Under the pieces are notes generated by a model. The model did no database searches, was not told where the DNA came from, and saw nothing but the letters and a program-made list of their open reading frames with translations. Source: JANRIC01 sp033765345 (GTDB lineage Bacteria; Bacteroidota; Bacteroidia; Cytophagales; Microscillaceae). From it: a stretch of DNA of 21,042 nucleotides. The stretch covers positions 1-21,042 of the forward strand of contig JANRIC010000181.1 of the NCBI GenBank assembly GCA_033765345.1, given 5' to 3'. Both the position numbers and the translations under genes were made by a program. Below are positions 8,529 through 16,445 of the stretch, in pieces; the first letter of the stretch is position 1, and every line of letters begins with the position of its first letter.

Positions 8529-8560
8529 AGGAGCGAGTCAGAAACTCATTTTATGCTCCT
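8529..8560 (-). other. Intercistronic stem-loop between Wzc-like and Wzx-like genes
   Basis: AGGAGC (8529-8534) pairs with GCTCCT (8555-8560) and, inside, GAGT (8535-8538) with ACTC (8544-8547), leaving a 5-base loop and a 7-base bulge. It spans the Wzc-like stop codon and ends 17 bases before the flippase ATG. There is no U run on the transcribed strand (an A run follows), so it is not a terminator; it might affect mRNA processing or the protein ratio of the two genes. Confidence 0.4.
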
Positions 8561-10914
8561 TGATAATAATGGTGTTTTCTGTTTTTAAATTCAAATTCGT
8601 ACATTGATGAGAACTTCACGTGATTTAATACGATGTATATATGATGTACACGTTCATTCTCATATTGCTCATTGATTTCGTCAAAGAATCGCTTATCAGA
8701 ATAATTGTATTTTACTAAATACAAGGTAGCATCCAAAAATTTTTGTAAGGAATAATAGTCGGATACATATCCAATAGGCGGAATATCCAGGATAATTCTT
8801 TCGTATTCCTGTTTGAGGTGTTCAAAAAGTTCTCCTATTTTCTGATTATTGATCAATTGAGAAGGGCTTTGAGGAATATCTCCACAGGTAATCACTTGTA
8901 GGTTATCTAATTGGGTCTGTTGAATGATTGCATACATGTCTACATCTCCCTGAAGATAAGAAGACAGCCCCTTGTCTTTGGAAATAGTAGTAAAATAATC
9001 ATTCAATTGATTTTTAAAGAGATCGGTGGCGACCAGGATTGTTTTTTTACCGTGTAGGGCATAATTAAGGCTCAGGTTGACCGAGCAGTAGGTTTTGCCT
9101 TCTTTGTCAATGGTGGAGGTAATGCCAATGATGCGTGCATCTGTACTATTTTCAAACGTATTATCTAGGTTGATTCTGAGAGAGCGGAACGATTCGGCTG
9201 CCAGAGATTTGGGGCGGTCTAATCCAAGAAGTTTGTTTTTATTGCCTCCGTCGGCGATCATGCCCAGGAATGGTATTTTGGTATGGGTTCTAATGTCCTG
9301 TTTATTCTGAATTGTATTATTGATCAAATCCATCAGGATAATGTACCCCAGAGGCAGTCCAAACCCTAAAATTAAAGAAACCAGATAAATGAGCTTAGTA
9401 TTAGGTTTTACAGGAGCATCCTGTTCTTTTTTAGCTTCTTCCACAATCCTTACATCCGATACGTTGGTTTCCAGTCCTATCCTTGCCTGAAAGCGTTTGT
9501 TGAGTAAATCTTCATAGGTTTTTTTGTAATATTCAAACTTTCGGGCTAGTTCATTCATGCGTTTGTCTTCGATGGGCAGATTGGTCTGAAGGCTTTTATT
9601 ATCAGCAATACGTGTGTTGATGCTATTTAAGGTTCTTTGAGAAGTCTCGATATTCTTTTTGAGATAACTTTTAAGAGCACTCTGAGTAGTCCTGAGTTGT
9701 TCATTGAGTTGAATCATTTGAGGGCTATTCTCATTCAGATTGATATTTTGAGCCTTTTTGAGCGTCAGGTCATTGAGGGTATTGAGATAATTATTAATTG
9801 TCAGGTCATTGACATTATAGCTACCTGGAGCCACGGTTAGTCCATTCGGATTACTGACTACATCATTGTAGATCGATTGATAGCTATTCAAGCGAAGCTC
9901 GAGATCGGTTTTATTTTCATAAAGCTGATCTAGGTTATCGGTAGTCATAGCATCCCTGTAATCTACATTGAGGATACCTGTTTCGGATTGGTAAGCTTTG
10001 TAGTTTACTTCGGCTGTATATAAGGAGTCTTCGGCGGCATGCAGTTGTTTTTCAATAAAAGCCAGTGCCTGTTCGCCTTCCCTGTTTTTGATGTGCAGGT
10101 TTTCGCGGGCAACTACTTCCATGAGTTTATTGAGGAATTTGGTGTGTTTGTCCATGTTTACCCCTTCCATACGAATGACCAGCAAATAGGAATCTCTTTT
10201 GGAGGGCTCTACTTTGAGTTTGCTTTGGTGAGATTTGACGAGGGCATTCATATTGTTGATGACAAAAAACATTTTCTCACCGTCAAATACTTTGGGTGAA
10301 TCTTCCAAATCCAGTTTTACGCTCAGATAATCATCCCTGTACCATTCTCCAAATTTCATTTTCTTGCGAATTTTAGCTTTTGGGACTCTATTTCGGAGGA
10401 TTTCATCTTTCTGCAGATCGTAGAGCATAATCTTTTCATCATCTACAATCAGCTCATAGGTTTTATCAGAAAGAATATTCACGAAGATGGGCACATCGGT
10501 CATTTGCAGGCGGGTAGAATCTATGGTTACTTTAAATGGGAATCTCCCGTAATGCTCGTTTTTGCCATATTCAGTACCCGTATGATACGAAATCCCGAAA
10601 TCTAGTTCGTTGATTGTTTTTCGGATCATATCATAAGAAGTAATAACCCCGATTTCATCATCGGTATTTACCTTTCTTTCCAGCTCCGAAATATCTAAAA
10701 TAACATCTATACGAGGCGCTCCTGATTTTTTCGGGCTTAATAAGATACTGGATTTATAGCGATATACCCTTTCTAGTGAGCGGGAATAGAGATAAGCCAG
10801 GGATATAAAAAGTGGAACTGCCAACATAAAAAGCCACCAATTCTTACGAATTTTAAAGAATAATAGCCCCAGGTTGATACTGTCGTTTTCAATGATCTTG
10901 CTCATAGTACTCAA
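8551..10914 (-). CDS. Wzc/GumC-like polysaccharide co-polymerase with BY-kinase domain (degenerate Walker A')
   Basis: 787 residues. Layout: TM1 at about 24-42, Wzz-type periplasmic domain, long helical/coiled-coil stretch about 270-470, TM2 at about 508-530, then a cytoplasmic BY-kinase-like domain from about 565. Kinase signs: LAAESFRSLRINL (571-583), Walker A TSTIDKEGKT (599-608, K607), Walker B IILDIPP (707-713, D710), and a small C-terminal tyrosine group (Y772, Y783, Y784). The Walker A' block normally reads DxDxR; here A629-T-D631-L-F633 lacks the first Asp and the Arg. Family role: controls chain length and couples polymerisation (Wzy) to export (Wza) through cycles of autophosphorylation. 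The altered A' motif makes kinase activity uncertain. It lies 8 bases after the Wza-like gene, as in most wza-wzc operons. Confidence 0.93.
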   Translation of the reverse strand: MSTMSKIIENDSINLGLLFFKIRKNWWLFMLAVPLFISLAYLYSRSLERVYRYKSSILLSPKKSGAPRIDVILDISELERKVNTDDEIGVITSYDMIRKTINELDFGISYHTGTEYGKNEHYGRFPFKVTIDSTRLQMTDVPIFVNILSDKTYELIVDDEKIMLYDLQKDEILRNRVPKAKIRKKMKFGEWYRDDYLSVKLDLEDSPKVFDGEKMFFVINNMNALVKSHQSKLKVEPSKRDSYLLVIRMEGVNMDKHTKFLNKLMEVVARENLHIKNREGEQALAFIEKQLHAAEDSLYTAEVNYKAYQSETGILNVDYRDAMTTDNLDQLYENKTDLELRLNSYQSIYNDVVSNPNGLTVAPGSYNVNDLTINNYLNTLNDLTLKKAQNINLNENSPQMIQLNEQLRTTQSALKSYLKKNIETSQRTLNSINTRIADNKSLQTNLPIEDKRMNELARKFEYYKKTYEDLLNKRFQARIGLETNVSDVRIVEEAKKEQDAPVKPNTKLIYLVSLILGFGLPLGYIILMDLINNTIQNKQDIRTHTKIPFLGMIADGGNKNKLLGLDRPKSLAAESFRSLRINLDNTFENSTDARIIGITSTIDKEGKTYCSVNLSLNYALHGKKTILVATDLFKNQLNDYFTTISKDKGLSSYLQGDVDMYAIIQQTQLDNLQVITCGDIPQSPSQLINNQKIGELFEHLKQEYERIILDIPPIGYVSDYYSLQKFLDATLYLVKYNYSDKRFFDEINEQYENERVHHIYIVLNHVKFSSMYEFEFKNRKHHYYQGA

Positions 10915-10922
10915 TTCAGCTT

Positions 10923-11702
10923 TTATTTACTAATATTTACAATCAGGTTTGCAATCAGAACTATGGCAGAAGCACCTGCGAAAATAGTTCCTAATACAGG
11001 CAAATTATTACGCTTGGTATCTGCCTTCAGAGGTTCTACGTAGATTGCATCGTTGGGGTGCAAAAAAAAGTATTCCGAATTCAATAAATTACTTTTGGTC
11101 AGGTCAATTGTTTTAACTTCTACCCCATCAGGTCTTTGTCGGATCAGCCTTACATTGCGTCGGTTGGCAAAGTCAGTCAGATCACCAGCCATAGCCAAGC
11201 CCTGAAGCAGGGAAAAACGTTCTTGAAAAATTTGATACTGACCCGGGCGAGTTACTTCGCCCAAAACAGACACATTAAAATTAAGGAGTTTAACTTCTAC
11301 AATAAATTCTTTTAGGATGGTAATCTTACTTTTGATTACTTCTTTTGCCTCTTCTAGGGTAAGCCCTGCCACAGTAATATCACCTACGCCTCCTGGCATA
11401 GAAATATTCCCTTTTTCATCGACCACATAACCTCTCAAATAAAGCCCTCCTCCAGTAGCAGCATTCCCGGTGGCAATACTGCTCTGCAAATCCTTACGCA
11501 AAGGTTCTATATCGGCAAGGTTACTTGCATACACATCCACGCTAAGAATATCCTTAGCTTGTATTTTATAAGTTGAGTTTTGATTTTTAATAAAGGTAGT
11601 CGTACTGTCTGAGAAGTTGCCATCCTGGAAGTAGATTCTGTCTTTGAGCTTGACACAGGAAGATGCAAGAACAACAAGTGCTAAAAAAAAGATTTTTTTC
11701 AT
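10923..11702 (-). CDS. Wza-like polysaccharide export outer-membrane lipoprotein (SLBB domain)
   Basis: 259 residues from the ATG at 11702. An in-frame ATG at 11741 exists, but the internal start gives a clean lipoprotein signal (MKKIFFLALVVLASSC, Cys16), so I prefer it. After the lipobox, a Poly_export domain (QAKDILSVDVYASN...GYVVDEKGNISMPGVG-like region) and an SLBB block (VSVLGEVTRPGQYQIFQERFSLLQGLAMAGDLTDFANRRNVRLIRQ) are visible, then NDAIYVEPL and a hydrophobic C-terminal segment of about 20 residues. Expected role: outer-membrane export channel partner of the Wzc-like protein, carrying polymer to the surface. It is the first gene of the - strand operon, with a promoter-like pair about 130-160 bases upstream of the start. 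Confidence 0.92.
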   Translation of the reverse strand: MKKIFFLALVVLASSCVKLKDRIYFQDGNFSDSTTTFIKNQNSTYKIQAKDILSVDVYASNLADIEPLRKDLQSSIATGNAATGGGLYLRGYVVDEKGNISMPGGVGDITVAGLTLEEAKEVIKSKITILKEFIVEVKLLNFNVSVLGEVTRPGQYQIFQERFSLLQGLAMAGDLTDFANRRNVRLIRQRPDGVEVKTIDLTKSNLLNSEYFFLHPNDAIYVEPLKADTKRNNLPVLGTIFAGASAIVLIANLIVNISK

Positions 11703-11741
11703 AGAATTTTTATTTACCTGATAGAAGATCGGCGAATTCAC

Positions 11742-12179
11742 AGCTCTCTTTAAGAACTATCTGGTTCACAAAATTAAGCTTCTCGATCTATATTATTATC
11801 TTTATTAAATTTTACTTTGCAATAAAATTCAAATTTATACCAATAATAACAACAGCCAAGCCAATTTATCTTTCCAACATCTTATCAGCTTTATATTTTA
11901 ACGCTTTTTAGCATTCCCTATGGGTTTTATTATATACCAACCATAAAACTTTCAATCCCGGCTGATAAATTCTTCTTTTGTATATTTTAAAGATTTGTTA
12001 AAAAAGTTCACTTTCTCCCATGATGGGAAAATCAGTACCATTTCGGTATTTTCTTTTTATTTCTTGGGCAATCCCTTAAAATTATCCAGTCAATGGCTTA
12101 ATTTGAGGTACAGTTTTCTCAAAATAGTCTTGATTCTAAAAAGCCCAACCTTTGACAAGGTAAATTGTTATTACAAAAG
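11742..12179. other. Divergent intergenic region between the polysaccharide operon and the TIGR04282 gene
   Basis: About 440 AT-rich bases with no gene I trust. The left part holds the promoter-like pair for the - strand Wza-led operon. A 62-codon frame from a TTG near 11995 overlaps the true start of the next gene and has no family features, so I regard it as chance. I see no convincing TTG/TAnnTTTG pair for the + strand gene at 12180. Confidence 0.6.
11830..11859 (-). promoter_or_regulatory. Bacteroidota-type promoter for the Wza-led polysaccharide operon
   Basis: Read on the - strand: TTG (11859-11857), a 19-base spacer, then TAAATTTG (11837-11830), a full match to the Bacteroidota -7 consensus TAnnTTTG with the accepted -33 TTG spacing. 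Transcription would start near 11823, giving a leader of about 120 bases before the Wza-like ATG at 11702. Confidence 0.5.
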
Positions 12180-12779
12180 ATGAAAAATCTACTGATGATT
12201 TTTGTAAAAAATCCTGCTCTTGGAAAAGTAAAAACGAGACTAGCACAAAGTATAGGCAACGAAAAGGCCTTGCAAATTTATCTTTATCTTTTAAAATTCA
12301 CACACCAGATCACCAAAAATCTTACTTGTGATAAAGCCGTTTTTTATTCGGATTTTATAGAACAGCACGACCTCTGGGAAAACGAAACCTATCAAAAATA
12401 CCTGCAATCGGGTACTCATTTGGGTGAAAGAATGTATCAAGCCTTTGAAGTATCTTTTAGAAAAGGATATGAAAAAATACTGATCATTGGGAGCGATTGC
12501 CTAGAATTGAACCCAGAAATCATCAAGGTAGGTTTCCAAGTACTTGATGATCAGGATGTTGTAATAGGCCCAGCCAGAGACGGAGGGTATTATCTTTTGG
12601 GGATGAAAACGCCGCTAAGGTTTATTTTTGAAAATAAAACCTGGAGCTCCCCTACTGTGTTTGAAGATACCATCCGGGATTTGACCCATCATCATACAAG
12701 CTATGACATACTTCCTGTACTTTCCGATATAGATCGTGAAGAAGACCTGGATGGGATTGACCTAGATAATCTGGCTTGA
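12180..12779 (+). CDS. TIGR04282/DUF2064 family nucleotidyl/glycosyl transferase-like protein
   Basis: 199 residues from the ATG at 12180; an upstream in-frame start at 12165 would add five residues, but the family normally begins as seen here with MKNLLMIFVKNPALGKVKTRLA. That opening (K.P..G.VKTRLA) and the segments IGSDCLEL and VVIGPARDGGYYLLGMK are diagnostic of the DUF2064 group, a GT-A-like fold related to CofC/GT2 nucleotidyltransferases. Members have been named 'rSAM/selenodomain-associated transferase 1' and, more recently, arsenosugar biosynthesis glycosyltransferase. No radical SAM partner is present in this window, so the specific pathway is unsupported here. It is cytoplasmic and stands alone, convergent with the oxyR-like gene. 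DIDREEDLDGI near the C-terminus is the conserved 'D.DT..DL' end of the family. Confidence 0.85.
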   Translation: MKNLLMIFVKNPALGKVKTRLAQSIGNEKALQIYLYLLKFTHQITKNLTCDKAVFYSDFIEQHDLWENETYQKYLQSGTHLGERMYQAFEVSFRKGYEKILIIGSDCLELNPEIIKVGFQVLDDQDVVIGPARDGGYYLLGMKTPLRFIFENKTWSSPTVFEDTIRDLTHHHTSYDILPVLSDIDREEDLDGIDLDNLA

Positions 12780-12868
12780 AAGGTGTTAGGTGCGAGGTGT
12801 GAAAATAAATTTTTTGGACTTACTATAAAATCTAAAGCTTGTTTTTGGTCTATGCCCAAAATCCGACC

Positions 12869-13801
12869 TCAAATATCAATGACTCTTTTAGTCTCTTTTT
12901 GAATCATTTTAGAAGGAATATTGAGTCGTATCTCAGCCAAAAGCACATTGAGAAGTCGTTTTTTGACTACATTGCGGTGATGGACAAGGCTAATTTCCCT
13001 TACAGGCTCTGGGTCATTGAAATAACGCACCAAATCCATTTCTTCAGGTTTGAGCCCATTGACCGAAAGCTCTGGAAGAATCGTGATGCCTTTGTCCATC
13101 TCTACAATTCTCTTGAGTGCTTCAATGCTACCCGTTTGATAGTCAAAGTTTTTGTTACGGTGATTATTTTTATCACACAGATTGAGTACCTGAGAGCGCA
13201 AACAGTGCCCTTCATTGACCAACCAAATATCCTGAATATCTACATCTCCAGTATCAAGGGTTTTTTTCTCAAAAAGATTGCTGTTTCTGGATACATAAGC
13301 CACAAAAGGTTCATAAAAAATTGGATGTATATCCAGGGTAGTTTCGCCCAAAGGAGTAGCCAACAACCCGGCATCCAGCATCCCTAATTTGACTTTTTGA
13401 ACGATTTCCTCAGTAGTCAGCTCTGCTACAGATATTTTAACATCGGGATATTTCTCGATAAACTTTACCAAAAAAAGCGGCAGTAAATAAGGCGCCAGGG
13501 TAGGAATAATTCCAAGATGAACTTCTCCCTGAACAATCCCCTGCTTTTCATTGGCAATCTCCTGAATCTTGGCAAATTCTCTGAGTACGACCCTGGCCTG
13601 TGCCACGATTTCTTCTCCCTTGGAGGTAGGCTGAATCGGCTTTTTACTCCGATCAAATAACTTGATGCCTAGTGTTTCTTCTGCTTTGTGGATTTGGGCA
13701 CTCAGTGTAGGCTGACTTATAAAACATTTTTCAGCAGCCAAACCAAAGCTTTGATAGGTTTGTAAGGCTACGATGTACTCCAATTGAACTATGCTGATCA
13801 T
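12869..13801 (-). CDS. oxyR: OxyR-type LysR-family peroxide-sensing regulator
   Basis: 310 residues. The N-terminal 60 form a LysR winged helix-turn-helix (QLEYIVALQTYQSFGLAAEKCFISQPTLSAQI); the rest is the periplasmic-binding-like effector domain. GHCLRSQVLNLC carries C200 and C209, nine residues apart exactly like the E. coli OxyR redox pair C199/C208, so I am confident this is the peroxide sensor rather than a generic LysR protein. Family role: H2O2 oxidises the pair to a disulfide, and the tetramer then activates catalase and peroxidase genes. It is divergent from the catalase gene across 315 bases that contain two OxyR-like palindromes, one next to its own -7 box, which suggests autoregulation. 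The start at 13801 (MISIVQLEYI) is the usual OxyR beginning. Confidence 0.93.
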   Translation of the reverse strand: MISIVQLEYIVALQTYQSFGLAAEKCFISQPTLSAQIHKAEETLGIKLFDRSKKPIQPTSKGEEIVAQARVVLREFAKIQEIANEKQGIVQGEVHLGIIPTLAPYLLPLFLVKFIEKYPDVKISVAELTTEEIVQKVKLGMLDAGLLATPLGETTLDIHPIFYEPFVAYVSRNSNLFEKKTLDTGDVDIQDIWLVNEGHCLRSQVLNLCDKNNHRNKNFDYQTGSIEALKRIVEMDKGITILPELSVNGLKPEEMDLVRYFNDPEPVREISLVHHRNVVKKRLLNVLLAEIRLNIPSKMIQKETKRVIDI

Positions 13802-13849
13802 CTATAAAATATTTGACTGCCATTAATTTATATACTCTAAATCTTGGCG

Positions 13850-13857
13850 CAAATTTA
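13850..13857 (-). promoter_or_regulatory. -7 promoter element of oxyR
   Basis: On the - strand TAAATTTG (13857-13850) matches TAnnTTTG, 49 bases before the oxyR ATG. No TTG stands at the -33 distance; that place is taken by the OxyR-like palindrome at 13866-13901. This fits a regulated promoter. Confidence 0.45.
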
Positions 13858-13865
13858 CGCATGCC

Positions 13866-13901
13866 ATAGGTTTAATCTATAAACAGATAGAAATTAACTT
13901 T
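13866..13901. promoter_or_regulatory. Putative OxyR operator, proximal to oxyR
   Basis: ATAG (13866-13869), seven bases, CTAT (13877-13880), six bases, ATAG (13887-13890), seven bases, CTTT (13898-13901). The first half also has the T and A at the inner positions of the E. coli OxyR consensus ATAGntnnnanCTAT. The second half has one mismatch in the last element, and the spacer is six rather than seven. Confidence 0.6.
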
Positions 13902-14005
13902 TTTATTTCTTCGGAAAATAGCGTAATTTCACACAAAACTAAAGAGAAAATATCAATAAAATATTAAACATTGTGTCTTCTGCGGTAATTTCGGAATAAA
14001 GCTTG

Positions 14006-14020
14006 ATAGAATTTATCTAT
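14006..14020. promoter_or_regulatory. Putative OxyR half-operator upstream of katA
   Basis: A perfect ATAG-N7-CTAT palindrome (ATAG 14006-14009, CTAT 14017-14020), 97 bases upstream of the katA ATG and about 60 upstream of the expected -7 region. No clear second ATAG-N7-CTAT is found at the usual distance, so it would be a single dimer site or one with a weak partner. Confidence 0.5.
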
Positions 14021-14116
14021 AATCTCACAAATAAATTACTCACATTCAGAATTATCTTAGGTTTTTATCCATATACTTTTTGCCTCAATATTGTAAAACA
14101 CAATCCAAATTAAACC

Positions 14117-15595
14117 ATGGAAAATGAAAGACTAACCACAAGTGCCGGCAATCCGGTATCTAACAATCAAAACTCTCTCACAGCAGGTTCTCGCGGCCCG
14201 GTTCTATTGCAAGATTATCAACTCATTGAAAAACTGGCTCATCAAAATCGGGAACGTATCCCCGAACGCGTCGTTCACGCCAAAGGTTGGGGTGCTCATG
14301 GAATCTTTCGTGTCACAAATGATATGAGCCAGTACACCTGCGCCAAAATTTTCTCCAAAGTTGGCAAAGAAACTCCCCTGATAGCCCGCTTCTCCACGGT
14401 AGCCGGTGAATTAGGAGCCGCCGACGCCGAACGTGATGTAAGGGGATTTTCGCTGAAATTCTATACCGAAGAAGGCAACTGGGACATGGTAGGTAACAAT
14501 ACGCCTGTTTTTTTTATCCGTGATGGTTATAAATTCCCTGATTTTATTCGCACCCAAAAACGCCACCCCAAAACCAACCTGCGTTCCTCAAAAGCCATGT
14601 GGGATTTCTGGTCTCTCACCCCAGAAAGCCTGCATCAGGTGACTATCCTCATGTCTGATCGTGGTATTCCCCAAGCACCACAATTTATGAATGGATACGG
14701 TTCGCATACATTTAGCTTCTGGAATCAACAAGGTGAAAGATATTGGGTGAAATTTCACTTCAAAACCCAACAGGGACATAAATTTTACACCACTGAAGAA
14801 GCTGAAAAAGTAATCGGAAAAACACGCGAAAGCTATCAGGAAGCTCTTTATGGTGCTATCGAGCGTGCCGAATTCCCAAAATGGACTTTCTACGTGCAAA
14901 TTATGCCCGAAGAACACGCTCTCAAAACTCCTTATAATCCATTTGATCTGACCAAGGTATGGCCGCATACCGACTATCCCCTGATTGAGGTTGGTGAAAT
15001 CGAGCTAAATCGCAACCCCGATAACTATTTTTCTGAAATCGAGCTGCTTGCGTTCTCACCTTCCAATGTAGTACCTGGTATCGGATTTTCACCCGACAAA
15101 ATGCTGCAAGCACGTATCTTCTCTTATGCAGATGCTCACCGCTATCGCTTAGGCACACACTATGAGGCGCTTCCGATCAATGCCCCAAAATCTCCCCCTA
15201 AGCATTATCACAAAGACGGGGCAATGCGCTTCTTTGACAACAACGAAAACAATCCGGATGCCTACTACGAACCTAATTCATTCCATGGACCGAAGGAAGA
15301 TCCCAGTGTAGCGGAGCCTCCCATGAAAATCTCCGGAGATGTAAATCGATACGGCCATGAAAGCCACGATGATTATACCCAAGCCGCTAACCTTTTTAGA
15401 TTGTTTGATGAGGCACAAAAACAGCGATTGTTCAATAATATTGCTGCCTCTATGCAAGGCGTTCCACAAGAAATTATTGACCGACAGTTGGCTCACTTTG
15501 ATAAAGCTGACCCCTCTTATGGTGCCGGAGTAAAAGAAGCACTAAAAAATTTACAGGAGAATAAAGCCATTGAACCGCTTCAAGCTCAATATTAA
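14117..15595 (+). CDS. katA: Monofunctional haem catalase (small-subunit type)
   Basis: 492 residues, the normal size of clade 3 small-subunit catalases. Active site: H54 in RVVHAKGWGAHG, N127 in DMVGNNTPVFFIRD, and the haem ligand Y337 with R333 in RIFSYADAHRYRLG. The N-terminal TTSAGNPVSNNQNSLTAG...GPVLLQDYQLIEKL is the family's usual wrapping arm. The segment after His reads GWGAHG where most catalases have GAGAFG, a small variation next to the active site. No signal peptide, so it should detoxify H2O2 (to water and oxygen) in the cytoplasm. It is divergent from oxyR with OxyR-like palindromes between, and is followed after 18 bases by an ankyrin gene, so they are probably co-transcribed and peroxide-induced. 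Confidence 0.97.
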   Translation: MENERLTTSAGNPVSNNQNSLTAGSRGPVLLQDYQLIEKLAHQNRERIPERVVHAKGWGAHGIFRVTNDMSQYTCAKIFSKVGKETPLIARFSTVAGELGAADAERDVRGFSLKFYTEEGNWDMVGNNTPVFFIRDGYKFPDFIRTQKRHPKTNLRSSKAMWDFWSLTPESLHQVTILMSDRGIPQAPQFMNGYGSHTFSFWNQQGERYWVKFHFKTQQGHKFYTTEEAEKVIGKTRESYQEALYGAIERAEFPKWTFYVQIMPEEHALKTPYNPFDLTKVWPHTDYPLIEVGEIELNRNPDNYFSEIELLAFSPSNVVPGIGFSPDKMLQARIFSYADAHRYRLGTHYEALPINAPKSPPKHYHKDGAMRFFDNNENNPDAYYEPNSFHGPKEDPSVAEPPMKISGDVNRYGHESHDDYTQAANLFRLFDEAQKQRLFNNIAASMQGVPQEIIDRQLAHFDKADPSYGAGVKEALKNLQENKAIEPLQAQY

Positions 15596-15613
15596 ATCGA
15601 TCAACATATACGT

Positions 15614-16078
15614 ATGCATACTATTTTTGACTTAATCAGACAGGGTGAGCTGAGTACCATAGCTTCCCAGATACAAAATAACTCCGAAATCATCAATCAA
15701 CCTGATGAAAAGGGATTTTCTCCCCTCATTTTGGCAAGTTATCTTGAGCATTATGAAATCACCCGATTGCTTCTTGAACAAGGTGCCAATCCCAATGCAC
15801 AGGATGCTGCCGGTAATACGGCATTGATGGGGGTTACTTTCAAAGGATACCTGGATATTGTCCGATTATTACTAAATCATAAAACCGATGTAAACATACA
15901 AAATTATTCCGGGGCTACCGCACTCATTTTTGCAGCTACTTTTGGGCAGGTAGAAATTGCCCGATTGCTGATTGCTCAAGGAGCAGACAAACAAATCAAA
16001 GATGCACGAGGCAACCTTGCCTTTGATCACGCAAAAATGCAAGGAAATCAAGCATTGATGGATTTACTCAGCCTCTAA
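15614..16078 (+). CDS. Ankyrin-repeat protein co-transcribed with catalase
   Basis: 154 residues, almost entirely ankyrin repeats: a degenerate N-terminal unit, then three clear ones at about 33-62 (GFSPLILASYLEHYEITRLLLEQGA), 66-95 (GNTALMGVTFKGYLDIVRLLL) and 99-128 (GATALIFAATFGQVEIARLLIAQGA), and a C-terminal cap. There is no signal peptide or membrane segment, so it is cytoplasmic. It begins 18 bases after the catalase stop. Ankyrin genes beside catalase genes are known in other bacteria; in Pseudomonas aeruginosa, AnkB next to KatB is reported to be needed for full catalase activity. A supporting role for KatA (folding, haem or protection) is therefore a fair inference, but unproven here. 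A strong terminator follows. Confidence 0.9.
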   Translation: MHTIFDLIRQGELSTIASQIQNNSEIINQPDEKGFSPLILASYLEHYEITRLLLEQGANPNAQDAAGNTALMGVTFKGYLDIVRLLLNHKTDVNIQNYSGATALIFAATFGQVEIARLLIAQGADKQIKDARGNLAFDHAKMQGNQALMDLLSL

Positions 16079-16445
16079 GATTTTAATCTGATGATTAAAT
16101 ATGTGACGTGAAAATTGTATAATTTTTTAAAAGTGCAAAAATCAGCCGGATAGTATTTCTGGCTGTTTTTTTTTGATGCTAAAACCTAGACTGAGGCTTC
16201 CTGATTTTTAACGCTATTAATTGAATTATACCAATAAAAAATCATCCCTTTTAAAGAAAAAGCAAAAAAAAAATATGTAAAATTAGTTTTTGCAAAATCA
16301 AAGGGTAAATTCGTAAATGTGAGAAATTATTTTATCCTCACACCAACAAAAAACATAAGCATACATAAAAAAAGGTCAGGTATCTTATCAGACCAACATA
16401 AAACCGGGTATTTACAAAACTTTTAACATTAGCTGACAAAAAATT
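16079..16445. other. Intergenic region before the aminotransferase-oxidase-Hint operon
   Basis: 367 bases without a gene. It holds the terminator at 16136-16174 and one promoter-like pair on the + strand: TTTTTG (16287-16292), 21-base spacer, TAAATGTG (16314-16321), one mismatch from TAnnTTTG. If real, transcription would start near 16328 with a leader of about 115 bases. The rest is A-rich and featureless. Confidence 0.45.
16136..16174 (+). terminator. Intrinsic terminator of the katA-ankyrin unit
   Basis: CAGCCGGA (16143-16150) pairs with TTCTGGCTG region (16158-16165), eight base pairs including one G-T wobble, a 7-base loop, then nine T (16166-16174). An A run precedes the stem. It lies about 65 bases after the ankyrin stop codon. 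Confidence 0.85.

Larger units (their letters stand above)
13802..14116. promoter_or_regulatory. Divergent oxyR-katA control region
   Basis: 315 bases without a gene. It holds a -7-like box for oxyR and two ATAG-N7-CTAT palindromes, listed separately. For katA I find no full-consensus promoter; the nearest is TATACTTTTTG at about 14072-14082, which has one base too many between TA and TTTG, as could be expected for an activator-dependent promoter. Confidence 0.6.

Noticed and set aside
11995..12183. 62-codon frame upstream of the TIGR04282 gene
   Set aside because: It starts with TTG, overlaps the start of a well-supported gene in another frame, and has no family features.
12839..13387. 182-codon + strand frame opposite oxyR
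   Set aside because: Lies on the antisense strand of a complete OxyR with both redox cysteines and shows no domain of its own.
16306..16313. TAAATTCG as -7 box of the aminotransferase operon
   Set aside because: Only 13 bases separate it from the TTG upstream; the nearby TAAATGTG has the accepted 21-base spacing and is the better, still weak, candidate.
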